A stretch of 64,000 nt of DNA from Streptomyces anulatus (GCF_000721175.1 NZ_JOEZ01000027.1:1-64000), one strand, 5' to 3'. Counted from the stretch's first letter, positions 34,337 to 45,872 are shown. Made by a program: numbers and translations. Notes: generated by a model not told the origin, from the sequence alone.

Positions 34337-35328
34337 GCCCGTCCTCGCTTCCGTCCCGCGACCGTCCGGCCCGCGACCGTCCGGCCCGCGGCCATCCGTC
34401 CCGCGACAGTCCGGCCCGCCACGCACACACCCAGGGCCAGCGCACTCACCCGGCGCGACAACCGCACCGCGCGTTCGATGTCCGCACCCCGCACGTCCCG
34501 CCCGGACGCCCCGTTCAGCACCGGCCGGTGCTCGACGCGCCCCGCGTACGCCAGCGTCCCGCCCAGCCGTACGCCGAGCGCCCCAGCGAACGCGGCCTCC
34601 ACCGGACCGGCGTTCGGGCTCGGGTGGCGTCCCGCGTCGGCCTTCCAGGCGCGTACGGCTTGCGACGGCCGCCCGCCCGCCGCCACGGCCAGCGCGGCCG
34701 TCAGGCGGGCGCCGGGCCACCCCGCGAGGTCGTCCAGGCGGGCCGAGGCCCACCCGTAACGGCGGTAGCGGGGCGACTTGTGGCCGACCATCGCGTCGAG
34801 CGTGTTCACGGCCCGGAAGCCGACGAGCCCCGGCACCCCGCCGATCGCCCCCCACACCAGCGCGCCGACGACGGCGTCCGAGGTGTTCTCCGCGACCGAC
34901 TCGACGACCGCGCGGGCGATCCCCGGATGGTCCAGGGAGTGCGGATCGCGCCCGCACAGACGCGGCAGCCGCTCCCGGGCCACCTCCAGGTCCCCGGCGG
35001 CCAGGGCGCCGCCGATGGCGCGGGCCTCCCGGCCCAGCGACGTACCGCCGACGACGGACCAGGCGGTGGCGGCGGTCAGCGCGACGGCGAGCGCGGGGCG
35101 CCCCCGTACCGCGCGGGCGGTCAGCGCGGCGGCCCCCACGGCGCCTCCGGCGCAGACGAGGGTGTGCAGCGCGCCCCGGCCCCGGTCGTCACGCCACAGC
35201 AGGGACTCCACCCGCGCGGCGGCGCGGCCGAAACCGGCGACGGGATGGCCTCGACGGGGGTCACCGAGCAGGGCGTCGGCGATCAGCCCGGCCGTGGCGC
35301 CGTACGCGAAGACGCGATCGGCACGCAC
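34333..35328 (-). CDS. cobD: Adenosylcobinamide-phosphate synthase
   Basis: 331 aa, CbiB/CobD membrane protein that joins aminopropanol (phosphate) to cobyric acid. Conserved stretches [69 protein letters not shown]; four or five membrane segments. The C-terminus has an unusual run of [10 protein letters not shown] pentapeptides encoded by a 15-bp tandem repeat (34352-34422). First full gene after the riboswitch; GTG at 35328 or 35324. Confidence 0.94.
   Translation of the reverse strand: MRADRVFAYGATAGLIADALLGDPRRGHPVAGFGRAAARVESLLWRDDRGRGALHTLVCAGGAVGAAALTARAVRGRPALAVALTAATAWSVVGGTSLGREARAIGGALAAGDLEVARERLPRLCGRDPHSLDHPGIARAVVESVAENTSDAVVGALVWGAIGGVPGLVGFRAVNTLDAMVGHKSPRYRRYGWASARLDDLAGWPGARLTAALAVAAGGRPSQAVRAWKADAGRHPSPNAGPVEAAFAGALGVRLGGTLAYAGRVEHRPVLNGASGRDVRGADIERAVRLSRRVSALALGVCVAGRTVAGRMAAGRTVAGRTVAGRKRGRA
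34352..34425. repeat. 15-bp tandem repeat within cobD 3' end
   Basis: Four to five imperfect units of cgaccgtccggcccg give the AGRTV-type pentapeptide repeats of the CobD tail. Degenerate units differ by one to three bases. Confidence 0.75.
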
Positions 35329-35331
35329 GGC

Positions 35332-35412
35332 TCAGCCCCCCGCGGGCAGGGGCGTTCCGGCACCGGGGCCTGTTCTGGGGGGCACGGGATGCGGCGCACG
35401 GCGGCCGGGCAT
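35332..35412 (-). CDS. Possible 26-codon leader ORF between riboswitch and cobD
   Basis: ATG 35412 is preceded by gagga eight bases upstream and the ORF (MPGRRAPHPVPPRTG...) ends three bases before the cobD GTG. Codon bias is weak, so it may be a leader whose translation couples riboswitch state to cobD rather than a functional protein. Could be chance. Confidence 0.3.
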   Translation of the reverse strand: MPGRRAPHPVPPRTGPGAGTPLPAGG

Positions 35413-35454
35413 GGCGTAGGTCCTCACTCAGGGTCCGCGCCCTGGTTCGACGTG

Positions 35455-35640
35455 ACCGGCGACGAGAGTCTCCTGGCTTCCGGATCCGCAGTTCCCCCGG
35501 CCTTCCAGCCCGCGTGTCGCGGGCCGTGACATCCGGTGTGGGGGAGTGCTCCCCGGTGACAGTGGCGGGACCGCGCCGGATTCGCACCGGCTTCCTCTGC
35601 TGTCGCCGTAAATGGCTCCGGCAGTCCACCACGCCCTGCG
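35455..35640 (-). promoter_or_regulatory. Cobalamin (adenosylcobalamin) riboswitch
   Basis: On the minus strand the aptamer landmarks are present: gccggtgcgaatccggcgcg followed by gtcccgccactgt (35600-35557), and the B12 box gaagccaggagac (35481-35469). Paired regions flank them, including ggggagcactcccc. It lies upstream of cobD and should lower cob operon expression when the cofactor is plentiful. The expression platform probably acts on ribosome access in the 35329-35449 segment. Confidence 0.93.
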
Positions 35641-35695
35641 AACACCCGTCAACTTGCTGTTGACCTGCGGGGCTCCACTGTGTGCGGACGCACAT

Positions 35696-35727
35696 CGGGC
35701 CGGACACACGAGGGTGTGTCCGGCCCG
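35696..35727 (-). terminator. Terminator of the pit operon
   Basis: cgggccggacacac and gtgtgtccggcccg make a perfect 14-bp stem with a gagg loop, about 30 bases after the stop of the small membrane protein. Confidence 0.85.
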
Positions 35728-35758
35728 GAGGAGTGCTGCGGAGTGCGGTGGAACGGGA

Positions 35759-35989
35759 TCAGGCGACGATCAGGTAGATCCCGTACGAGACCGCCGCCAG
35801 GCACAGCCCGAAGCAGGCGTACGCGCCGGTGCGCGCCAGCGCGACCGAACCGCCGGAGGCGCTGCTTCCGGCCGCGGCGGACTGCTTGGAGAGGGCGACG
35901 ATGCCCAGGGTGAAGAGCCCGACCAGTGCGACGGTGACCACGAGACTGACACCGAAGACGGAGGCGAGAGCTGCCCAGTCGATTTTCAT
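35759..35989 (-). CDS. Small two-helix membrane protein next to pit
   Basis: 76 aa with two hydrophobic segments (VFGVSLVVTVALVGLFTLGI and TGAYACFGLCLAAVSYGIYL) separated by a Ser/Ala/Gly loop. It follows the phosphate transporter by 12 bases, and the pair is conserved in Streptomyces. Likely a membrane partner of the transporter; function untested. Confidence 0.8.
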   Translation of the reverse strand: MKIDWAALASVFGVSLVVTVALVGLFTLGIVALSKQSAAAGSSASGGSVALARTGAYACFGLCLAAVSYGIYLIVA

Positions 35990-36001
35990 GCGGATCTGTC
36001 C

Positions 36002-37264
<1,263 letters not shown>

Positions 37265-37311
37265 TTACCCAGGCAATCGTTCGACGTCAGTGGCACGTGG
37301 ACCGTAGGCAA

Positions 37312-37333
37312 CCTGGGTGAACGGAAGATGAAC
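37312..37333 (-). promoter_or_regulatory. PHO box upstream of pit
   Basis: Minus-strand gttcatcttcc followed directly by gttcacccagg gives two adjacent 11-base direct repeats matching the PhoP half-site gttcaccnnnn. The rest of 37265-37541 shows no gene. Confidence 0.75.
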
Positions 37334-37541
37334 TGGGCAGGGCGTTGCGGTGACCCAAAACGGGGCAGGCCGCTTCCGCTTGTGTGCGGGCGTGGTTGCG
37401 GGATGCCTGTGGGGTGCGGCGTGGACTGCCCTTTGCCGCCCGTTGGCGAACATTTTGACCGGCTGTTCGGCACCCGGAAGAGATCCCCGTCACTCCCCAT
37501 GTGACGTTCCGGTTGCGCCCGTTCGCGCCTACGCTCGCCCC

Positions 37542-38201
37542 ATGAGCGAGCAGCACCCGGAATCTGTCCGGGAGACCTGGCGGGACGTCGTCGCGACGGC
37601 CCGCCGCAGCGCGTCGGACGGCCTGGTCGTCGGCACCTCGGGCAATGTGTCGGCCCGCGTCGGCGACCTGGTCCTGGTGACGCCCAGCGGGGTGCCCTAC
37701 GACCGGCTCGGACCCGACGACGCGGTCGGCGTCGACCTCGAGGGACGCCAGGTCCTCGGGGGCCTCGGGCCGACCAGCGAACTCCCCCTCCACCTGGCGG
37801 TCTACCGCTCCACCGACGCCGCCGCCGTGGTCCACACCCACGCCGTGCACGCCACCGCCGTCTCCACCCTCGTCACCGAGCTGCCGCTCGTCCACTACGC
37901 GGCCGCCATCCTCGGCGGCCCCGTCCGCACCGCCGCCTACGCCCGCTACGGCACCCCGGAGCTGGCCGAGGCCATGCTCGAAGCCCTGCGCGACCGCACC
38001 GGCGCTCTGCTCGCCAACCACGGCACCGTCACCTACGGCGACACCCTCGACCAGGCCTACGAGCGCACCGCCCAACTGGAGTGGCTGTGCCGTCTCTGGC
38101 TCACCGCGAGCTCCGTGCCCGGCCGCACCCCGTCCCTGCTCGACGCCGGCCAGCTGGCCGAGGTGACCGAAGCGCTCAAGGGATACGGCCAGCCCGGCTG
38201 A
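37542..38201 (+). CDS. Class II aldolase/adducin-family protein (fuculose-phosphate aldolase-like)
   Basis: 219 aa. Zn-dependent class II aldolase fold: GLVVGTSGNVSARVG phosphate loop, TPSGVPYDRL, catalytic Glu in GPTSELPLHLAVYR, Zn ligands HTHAVH and later His in LLANHGTVTYGD. Likely cleaves or forms L-fuculose/rhamnulose-type phosphates or acts in methionine salvage; substrate unknown. Single gene, ATG 37542. Confidence 0.9.
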   Translation: MSEQHPESVRETWRDVVATARRSASDGLVVGTSGNVSARVGDLVLVTPSGVPYDRLGPDDAVGVDLEGRQVLGGLGPTSELPLHLAVYRSTDAAAVVHTHAVHATAVSTLVTELPLVHYAAAILGGPVRTAAYARYGTPELAEAMLEALRDRTGALLANHGTVTYGDTLDQAYERTAQLEWLCRLWLTASSVPGRTPSLLDAGQLAEVTEALKGYGQPG

Positions 38202-38296
38202 CCCGCGCCCCGGTCTCTGCAGCCGCCGGAGGCCGCGCCCGCCCGGACGGCCCCCGCCGGCTGGCAGCCCGCCGCCCGTCCCACGACACTGAAGCG

Positions 38297-39424
38297 GTGC
38301 GCCCGGTAACCGCGACGGCAACGGCCGTCACCACGATCCTCGGCGTCGGTGCGGCAGTGGTCGCGGCCGGCCGGTACGCCGGCGACGCCGCCCTCAAGGC
38401 GGCGCCCGGACTTCCCCTCCCCGCCGACCGCAGACTCACTGTGCACGCCGCGGCGTCCGGGCAGGTCACCCTGACCCGCTCCTTCTCGGCGCTCCGGCCC
38501 GGCACCTACGGCCTGGCCGGACCCGGGGTCCACGCGGTCGTCGGGCCCGTCGTCGAAGGGGCCTCCCAGGCCGCCGACACCGTCGTCCGGAGGCTGGAGA
38601 GCGTCGGCCAGGGCATCCTCGAACCCGGCGTGAAGGTCCGGCTCACCCCCGCGCTGTACGGCGGCGACCCGGGCAGCGACCTCGGCCTGGACCACCAGGA
38701 GGTCGAGATCCCAGGCGAGCTGGGAACCCTGCCCGCCTGGTACGTCCCCGGCGCCCGCGACACCTGGGTCATCACCGTGCACGGCCTCGGCACCACCCTG
38801 GCCCACCCCATGAACCTGATGGGGTTCCTGCACCGACAGGGCTTCCCCGTGCTCGACCTCGCCTACCGGGGCGACCCCGGAGCCCCCCGCCCCGCCGACG
38901 GCCTCGGCCACTTCGGCGCCTCCGAATGGCGCGACCTCGACGCCGCCCTCCGCTACGCACTGCGCTACGGCGCCCGGAACGTGATCGTCCACGGCTGGTC
39001 CACCGGCGCCACCACGGCCCTGTACGCCGCGGTCGAATCCCCGCTCCGCGACCGGATCAGGGGTCTCGTCCTCGACTCCCCGGTGCTGGACTGGCCGGTC
39101 ACCCTGCGCGCCCTGGCCGCCGCCCGCGGCGTCCCGGCCGCCCTGCTGCCGCTCGCCGTCCGCGCCGCCCAGGGCCGGACCGGGATGAGCGCCGCCCCGG
39201 TGCTGGAGACCTCGCTGGCGGCCTCGCTGCGCACCCCGACCCTGATCCTGCACGGCCCGGACGACACGATCGCCCCTTGGGAGTCATCCCGCGAGCTCGC
39301 CGCCCGCCGCGCGGATCTGGTCAGCCTCCACGCCGTACCGCAGGCTCCGCATGCGTCGATGTGGAACGCCGACCCGGCCCGTTACGAGGAGACCCTGCGA
39401 CGCTTCCTCACGCCCCTGATGTGA
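38297..39424 (+). CDS. Alpha/beta hydrolase with N-terminal anchor
   Basis: 375 aa. The start TAVTTILGVGAAVVAAG is hydrophobic and may be a signal anchor. Oxyanion region ITVHGLGTTLAHPM, nucleophile Ser in VHGWSTGATTALYAA, acid Asp in ILHGPDDTIAPWES, His in PQAPHASMWN. Serine hydrolase of the BAAT/peptidase S9-like group; substrate unknown. GTG 38297 is taken as start because the upstream part of the ORF lacks coding character. Confidence 0.85.
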   Translation: MRPVTATATAVTTILGVGAAVVAAGRYAGDAALKAAPGLPLPADRRLTVHAAASGQVTLTRSFSALRPGTYGLAGPGVHAVVGPVVEGASQAADTVVRRLESVGQGILEPGVKVRLTPALYGGDPGSDLGLDHQEVEIPGELGTLPAWYVPGARDTWVITVHGLGTTLAHPMNLMGFLHRQGFPVLDLAYRGDPGAPRPADGLGHFGASEWRDLDAALRYALRYGARNVIVHGWSTGATTALYAAVESPLRDRIRGLVLDSPVLDWPVTLRALAAARGVPAALLPLAVRAAQGRTGMSAAPVLETSLAASLRTPTLILHGPDDTIAPWESSRELAARRADLVSLHAVPQAPHASMWNADPARYEETLRRFLTPLM

Positions 39425-39533
39425 GCCGATGGGGTGAACTCTCCCCCCAGCTGTCGCACCGGGGGAACCTTTCACGTACCGGTGAATCGCCTTCCGTTTG
39501 GGCTTTCGGGCCGTCAGGGGCAAGACTGCTCCC

Positions 39534-40949
39534 GTGACGTCCCGTACTCCGCGCGACTCCAGGCTGCGACTTGTCCGCCCGCGACCCCTTGCCACCGCCC
39601 GCAAGGCCGTGACCACCCGGCGCACCAGGCCGGCTCCCCGGCCCCCCGAGGGCACCCCGCCCCGTACGGAACTGGCACGCCAGGCCAGGGCGGTGCTCGC
39701 CGACGCCGTACGCATCGCCCACTGGGCGGCCGGCACACCGGGGCCGGGCACCGCCGCCCCGCTCGCGGCCCACGCGCTCGAACGGGCGGCCACCGCCCTG
39801 GAGCTCTCCCCGGCGCAGGTCCGCGCGGGCTGGGACCGGGCCCGGCTGGCCGGACTCATCGAACTCCACGGCGACACCGCCCGCCCCGGCTGGCGGCTGC
39901 GCGCCTGGGACCGGGACGACTCCGCCGTCCTCCGCGGCTGGGTGGCGCTCTTCGACGCCTGGTCGCTCGTCCACGCCGCCCCCGCGGACATCGAGGCGGG
40001 CGCGGTCGCCGAAGCCGTCGAGGCCGTACCCCAGGTGCTCTCGCTCCTCCAGCTCTCCGCGGGCCCCGTCACCGTCCCCGCCCTGCTGGACCTCCTAGGC
40101 CAGCGCGTCGCCGAACTCCAGGAGGAGCGCTGCGAAGTGCCCCTGGCGCCCGGCAGAACCGCGCCCGCCGACTCGGCGGAGACCGCCGGACCGGCCGGGA
40201 CCGCCGCCGGAGCCGCGCGGAGCGACGACCTCAACGCCCTGCTGCTCGACTGGGCCCTGGAGGGCCTGGCCGCCGTCGGGGCGCTGACCCTCGGCACAGG
40301 GCACGCCACCCTCACCCCGCTCGGCAACTGGGCGGTCTGGGTCAAGCTGGAACAGATCTGCGTCGCCGCCCAGAGCCCGGCCGGGAACATCGAGCAGTCC
40401 GCCGCCGACATGCTCCTCGGCTGCGCCCGCCTCACCCCCGGCCCGGCCCGCGACGAATACCGCGCCTGGCTCGCCGCCCGTACCGTCGGCAGCGCCGTCG
40501 CCGAACTGCTGGCCGTCGCCCGGGGCGAGGACGCGCTGCTGCGCGGCCTGGCCTTCGAGGCGCTGCGGGTCGTCGGCGCCCCCGCCGAACCCGAGGTCCG
40601 CGCTGTACTCGCCGAACCCTCGCTTCGGCCCTACGCGCTGCTCTGGCTCGCCGAGTACGAGGGCAACGACCCGGACGACGCCCAGGAGGCCCTCAGCCGT
40701 GAGGAGGCCACCTGGCTCTGGGTCGACACCGCGGCCGCCGTCGCCGACCACGGCGAGACCGGGCTGCTGGTCCGCCACCTCGACTCCGCCGTCCAGGGCA
40801 CCGTCCCGGCCCTCCTCGACGAGGTCAGGGCCGTCGGCCACCCGCGCACCGTCCAGGTCCTGGTCGCCCTGGCCGCGGCCCACCCTGACCCGGCCCTGGC
40901 CAAAGCGGTCCGCCGGGCCGCCTTCCAGGTGCACACCGGAGGAGCCTGA
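39534..40949 (+). CDS. HEAT-like repeat hypothetical protein (paralogue of 296-1801)
   Basis: 471 aa. Basic leader (TSRTPRDSRLRLVRPRP) then the same helical architecture as the first gene of the window: ARAVLADAVRIAHWA opening, TPLGNWAVWVKLE centre, HEAT-like repeats (EALRVVGAPAEPEVRAVL, YALLWLAEYEG). Function unknown; no enzyme motif or signal peptide. GTG 39534 follows aggggc. Confidence 0.7.
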   Translation: MTSRTPRDSRLRLVRPRPLATARKAVTTRRTRPAPRPPEGTPPRTELARQARAVLADAVRIAHWAAGTPGPGTAAPLAAHALERAATALELSPAQVRAGWDRARLAGLIELHGDTARPGWRLRAWDRDDSAVLRGWVALFDAWSLVHAAPADIEAGAVAEAVEAVPQVLSLLQLSAGPVTVPALLDLLGQRVAELQEERCEVPLAPGRTAPADSAETAGPAGTAAGAARSDDLNALLLDWALEGLAAVGALTLGTGHATLTPLGNWAVWVKLEQICVAAQSPAGNIEQSAADMLLGCARLTPGPARDEYRAWLAARTVGSAVAELLAVARGEDALLRGLAFEALRVVGAPAEPEVRAVLAEPSLRPYALLWLAEYEGNDPDDAQEALSREEATWLWVDTAAAVADHGETGLLVRHLDSAVQGTVPALLDEVRAVGHPRTVQVLVALAAAHPDPALAKAVRRAAFQVHTGGA

Positions 40950-40960
40950 ACCGTCCGCCG

Positions 40961-40986
40961 CCGGGGTCCGCTCAGCCGGACCCCGG
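40961..40986. terminator. Bidirectional terminator overlapping a stop codon
   Basis: ccggggtccg and cggaccccgg form a perfect 10-bp stem; the 6-base loop contains the stop codon of the facing VOC gene. Confidence 0.8.
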
Positions 40987-41382
40987 GGCGTACGTCCCGA
41001 AGCTCCACACGTTGCCCTCGGGGTCCCGCGCCATGTAGTCCCGCGAGCCGTAGTCCTGGTCGGTCGGCTCCATGAGGATCTCCACGCCGAACTCCTTGGC
41101 CCGGGCGCAGTGCTCGTCCACCTCGTCCACCACCACGTACACCCCCGCCGGGCCCGCGCCCGCCATCGCCTGCGCGAACAGCCCTCCGCGCCCCTTGGAG
41201 CCGAGCATCACCCTGCCGTTGCCGCAGGACAGCTCGGCATGCAGCACACTGCCGTTCTCCCCCTCGTAGACCGCCTCCTCGGAGAAGCCGAGGCCCTGCG
41301 TCAGCATCCTGATCGCGGCCCTCGCGTCGTCGTACAGGATGGTCGGAAAGATCGTGGGAACGCCGCTCGCCGTGCCTGCCAT
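40972..41382 (-). CDS. VOC-family (PhnB/glyoxalase-like) protein
   Basis: 136 aa, two beta-alpha-beta-beta-beta halves. FPTILYDDARAAIRML opening, VLHAELSCGNGRVMLGSKG, and DPEGNVWSFGTY with Glu ligand. Probably binds or isomerises a small hydrophobic or antibiotic-like ligand, or acts as a lyase. ATG 41382 is favoured since the AGAGGTGAG site lies six bases before it. Confidence 0.85.
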   Translation of the reverse strand: MAGTASGVPTIFPTILYDDARAAIRMLTQGLGFSEEAVYEGENGSVLHAELSCGNGRVMLGSKGRGGLFAQAMAGAGPAGVYVVVDEVDEHCARAKEFGVEILMEPTDQDYGSRDYMARDPEGNVWSFGTYAPGSG

Positions 41383-41480
41383 CGCACTCACCTCTCATGA
41401 CTTCCCTGCGCCTGCTGTGATCTGTGTCTCAGTCTTCCACCGGGTACTGACAACGCCCTGCCGAAGCAGGTCCCCGCAGG

Positions 41481-41785
41481 TCACGCGAACGTGTCGCACC
41501 GCGCCACGTCACCCGTGACGAACGCCGGTGGAGAACCACTGCCGCCGCTGCGCGGCCGAACCGTGCGTTCACGACTCCGGGGTGACCCGGCCCTGATGCC
41601 GCTCCTGGATCCGGTCGTCGCCGACCGCCACCGCGTCCAGGCCGCCCGGAAGTCCGCCCGGGTCAGCTCGGTGATCAGCGGCCGGGCGGCCGGCGTCGTC
41701 GTGTGGTGCGCCCGGACCCCGGCGTAGCAGTCGGCCCGCAGCTCCACCTTCACGGCGTTGCTGTTCACGCCCTGCCGCCCGTCCC
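41481..41785 (-). pseudogene. Remnant of YpfJ-type neutral zinc metallopeptidase
   Basis: Minus-strand blocks match the C-terminus of the family in shifted frames: NSNAVKVELRADCYAGV and RPLITELTRADFR in one frame, LDAVAVGDDRIQERHQGRVT in a second, THGSAAQRRQWFSTG after an in-frame TGA where Trp is expected, and TGDVARCDTFA to the stop in a third. The HExxH catalytic half is absent. Only a fragment remains, so it cannot make an enzyme. Confidence 0.85.
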
Positions 41786-41894
41786 GCGGCCGCTCGGGCG
41801 GGCGGCGGGGGTGCCGCCCTGCGCCGAGTACCGGATGATTCGTCCCACCGGGCACGCGGAAAAGGAGTTGCGCGCCGCCAGTAGAATGGGCCGT

Positions 41895-41918
41895 ATGGCC
41901 TTTCTCCTTGTGCATTAG
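41895..41918 (+). CDS. Seven-codon leader ORF upstream of ABC-F gene
   Basis: ATG GCC TTT CTC CTT GTG CAT TAG encodes MAFLLVH, 61 bases before the ABC-F GTG; a tagaat -10-like hexamer is 13 bases upstream of the ATG. Short upstream ORFs are the usual ribosome-stalling sensors of ABC-F resistance genes. The intervening 60 bases contain G/C-rich complementarity (gcgtcgagag with ctccgc) that could form alternative hairpins. Function inferred from position. Confidence 0.5.
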   Translation: MAFLLVH

Positions 41919-41978
41919 CGGCGTCGAGAGACCTCCGCCCTCGTCCCTCCGCCGTCCATACTGCCCTGGAGTTTTTCC

Positions 41979-43577
<1,599 letters not shown>

Positions 43578-43586
43578 TCCACCGGG

Positions 43587-43617
43587 GATGGATCATTCGG
43601 CCTACGTGTGATCCATC
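43587..43617. terminator. Inverted repeat with two GATC sites after ABC-F gene
   Basis: gatggatca and tgatccatc are perfect 9-base arms 13 bases apart, 10 bases after the ABC-F stop. It can end that transcript; the two GATC tetramers may also be sites for Gbn encoded downstream. In the remaining 43618-43897 I see no gene, only a further tgatca at 43856. Confidence 0.5.
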
Positions 43618-43897
43618 ATCTGCGTGAGAACGTCTCGTACCCCGGTGGTGCGCCCGGGGTTCACCCGCCGTGCGCCCGTTGTCCGGCCGCCTCTCCCCGT
43701 ACGGCCCTGACCTGGAGGTTCTCCGGTAGGTCCGGGTCCTGTGCCCTTGCACACCCGCCGGAATCAGGGATTCCGCTCGCATCGACGGGCTTCTCGTCCG
43801 GGAAACCTCTCGCACCGACCTTGCCGAATGGGTGGCCAGGACGCGCGGTAGGGGTGATCATGAGAGTCCAGAGCGCACTTCGCATGAGGAGGCACGG

Positions 43898-44119
43898 GTG
43901 GCCGAGACTCTGAAGAAGGGCAGCCGGGTGACCGGCGCCGCGCGTGACAAGCTCGCGGCAGACCTGAAGAAGAAGTACGACTCCGGTGCGAGCATCCGGG
44001 CGCTGGCCGAGGAAACCGGCCGCTCCTACGGGTTCGTCCACCGGATGCTCAGTGAGTCCGGAGTGACGCTGCGGGGACGTGGCGGCGCGACACGAGGCAA
44101 GAAGGCCGCTTCGGCCTGA
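43898..44119 (+). CDS. gbn: Gbn-type GATC-binding nucleoid-associated protein
   Basis: 73 aa from GTG 43898 behind gaggagg. AETLKKGSRVTGAARDKLAA then a helix-turn-helix (SGASIRALAEETGRSYGFVH) and a basic tail (RGRGGATRGKKAASA). It is nearly identical by memory to S. coelicolor SCO1839, described as Gbn, a nucleoid-associated protein that binds GATC motifs and influences sporulation timing and antibiotic production. Monocistronic, with its own terminator downstream. The longer ORF from 43832 lacks conserved residues. Confidence 0.93.
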   Translation: MAETLKKGSRVTGAARDKLAADLKKKYDSGASIRALAEETGRSYGFVHRMLSESGVTLRGRGGATRGKKAASA

Positions 44120-44175
44120 GGCCTCCGGGTTTCCGGCGTTTCCGGTGTCTTCGGGCCCAACGGAATTCGGGGTGG

Positions 44176-44207
44176 CCACCCGGCTGACCGCAAGGTCGTC
44201 CGGGTGG
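44176..44207 (+). terminator. Terminator of gbn
   Basis: ccacccgg and ccgggtgg arms with an inner gacc/ggtc pairing and a gcaa loop, 57 bases after the gbn stop. Confidence 0.6.
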
Positions 44208-44263
44208 TTACTGTTCAGTCACTTCTTTCCGAGTGCTGACTGCACCCCATCCGGAGGTACTCC

Positions 44264-45055
44264 ATGACCTCGCTCGACACTGTGCTCGACAAGGACGGCG
44301 TACGGCTCACCGTCGACGACGCCGTCGCCACGGTGACGCTCACCCGTCCGGCCAAGCGCAACGCTCAGTCTCCCGCTCTGTGGCGGGCGTTGACCGAGGC
44401 CGGACGGGTGCTGCCCGGCACCGTGCGGGTCGTGGTGCTCCGCGGCGAGGGCAAGTCCTTCTCCGCGGGCCTCGACCGGCAGGCCTTCACTCCCGAGGGC
44501 TTCGACGGCGAGCCGTCGTTCCTCGACATGGCGCGCGGCCCTGAGGCCGAGCTCGACGCCACGATCGCCGAGTACCAGGAGGCTTTCACCTGGTGGCGCC
44601 GCAACGACCTCGTGTCGATCGCGACGGTCCAGGGCCACGCCATCGGCGCCGGCTTCCAGCTCGCCCTCGCCTGCGATCTGCGGATCGTCGCCGAGGACGT
44701 GCAGTTCGCCATGCGTGAGACCAGCCTCGGCCTCGTTCCCGACCTCACGGGCACCCACCCCCTGGTGCACCTCGTGGGGTACGCCCGCGCGCTCGAGATC
44801 TGCGCCACCGGCCGCTTCGTGCACGCCGAGGAGGCCGAGCGCACCGGCCTCGCCAACCTCGTGGTTCCCGCCGACCAGCTCGACGCGGCGGCCCGCGACC
44901 TCGCCGCCGCCCTGGTGGCAGCACCCCGCGACGCCGTCATCGAGACGAAGGCCCTCCTCGGTGGCGCGCTCTCGCGTGACTACGAGGAGCAGCGCGTCGC
45001 CGAGCGGGCCGCCCAGGGCCGCCGGCTCCGCGACCTGGCGGGCATCACCGACTGA
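44264..45055 (+). CDS. Enoyl-CoA hydratase/isomerase-family protein
   Basis: 263 aa crotonase fold. Oxyanion loop GEGKSFSAGLDRQAF and IATVQGHAIGAGFQLALACD; Glu equivalent in FAMRETSLGLVPD. Hydrates trans-2-enoyl-CoA or acts in a related step; a single gene outside any beta-oxidation cluster, so pathway is open. Its stop overlaps the end of the facing Asp23-like gene by 11 bases. Confidence 0.9.
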   Translation: MTSLDTVLDKDGVRLTVDDAVATVTLTRPAKRNAQSPALWRALTEAGRVLPGTVRVVVLRGEGKSFSAGLDRQAFTPEGFDGEPSFLDMARGPEAELDATIAEYQEAFTWWRRNDLVSIATVQGHAIGAGFQLALACDLRIVAEDVQFAMRETSLGLVPDLTGTHPLVHLVGYARALEICATGRFVHAEEAERTGLANLVVPADQLDAAARDLAAALVAAPRDAVIETKALLGGALSRDYEEQRVAERAAQGRRLRDLAGITD

Positions 45056-45779
45056 CCACGTCCGTGACCAGCACCGACACCGGCAGCCGCTCCTCCGTGG
45101 CCGCCACCGCCGTGCGCACCGACCGGGCGACATCCAGCGCCCGGTGGTCCGCGGCCGTCGCCACCTCGACCCGTACGTGGTCGGGGGCGGTGTGCACGGG
45201 GCTGCCCAGGACCCGGGTCAGCGAGACGACGCCCGGCACCCCGGCGGCCGCCGTCGCCACCGGGCCCTCCGGCTCCGCGACCCGGACCGTGGCCGTCGTC
45301 GGCACCGGCGCCGTCACCTGACCGGGCGCACCGCCCTCCAGCAATGCCGTCACCGTCAGATCCACCTCGGCGATCTCCAGACCCAGCCGGGCGGCGGCGG
45401 CCGTGAGGAGCACCGCGCGCAGGGCCGCCGCGGCGTCGGGCAGCGGCCGGTCCGGGGCGGCGGAGAACTCCGCCTCGATCCGCAGCGGCCCCGGCGGCAT
45501 CGCGCTCGGCGGAACCGGAGGCGGCGCCGGGTCCGCCGGCACCTGCGGAGCCCCGGGACCGCCCCCGGCCCCCGCTTGCTCCGCCGGGCCGATCCGCAGC
45601 TTGCCCAGCACCGTCCCGGGGCGGGCGGCCGCCCCGCGCAGCACCGACGCGGCGGCCGTCTCCGCGATCCACGCGCCGTCCGCCGGGCCGCCGAGCGGCA
45701 GCAGCCTGCCCAGGCCCAGCCGCTGCCGTACCGAAGCGGTCCATTCGTCGGCCCTCTGCGGGCCCCGTGCCGTCGTCAT
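45045..45779 (-). CDS. Asp23-like duplicated-domain protein
   Basis: 244 aa from ATG 45779. Contains two half-matches to the Asp23/Gls24 fold: RIEAEFSAAPDRPLPDAAAA with LGLEIAEVDLTVTALL, and HVRVEVATAADHRALDVA with ERLPVSVLVTDVV. A Pro-rich spacer (~85-110) precedes them. Divergent from the asp23 gene at 45873, so likely part of the same envelope-stress unit. Confidence 0.7.
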   Translation of the reverse strand: MTTARGPQRADEWTASVRQRLGLGRLLPLGGPADGAWIAETAAASVLRGAAARPGTVLGKLRIGPAEQAGAGGGPGAPQVPADPAPPPVPPSAMPPGPLRIEAEFSAAPDRPLPDAAAALRAVLLTAAAARLGLEIAEVDLTVTALLEGGAPGQVTAPVPTTATVRVAEPEGPVATAAAGVPGVVSLTRVLGSPVHTAPDHVRVEVATAADHRALDVARSVRTAVAATEERLPVSVLVTDVVSR

Positions 45780-45872
45780 CACCCCAGACTGCCGCATCCA
45801 CGGCGCGGGATGGGGAAAGCGCACTTAACGTGGGCAAGGAAGTCCAAACCTGCCCCGAAGGGAAGAGCAGCG

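Noticed and set aside
35437-35709. Short minus-strand proteins within the riboswitch region
   Set aside because: They lie inside the conserved cobalamin aptamer and have no coding signature.
43832-43897. Longer N-terminus for Gbn from an upstream ATG
   Set aside because: The GTG at 43898 has an ideal ribosome-binding site and gives the known 73-residue length.
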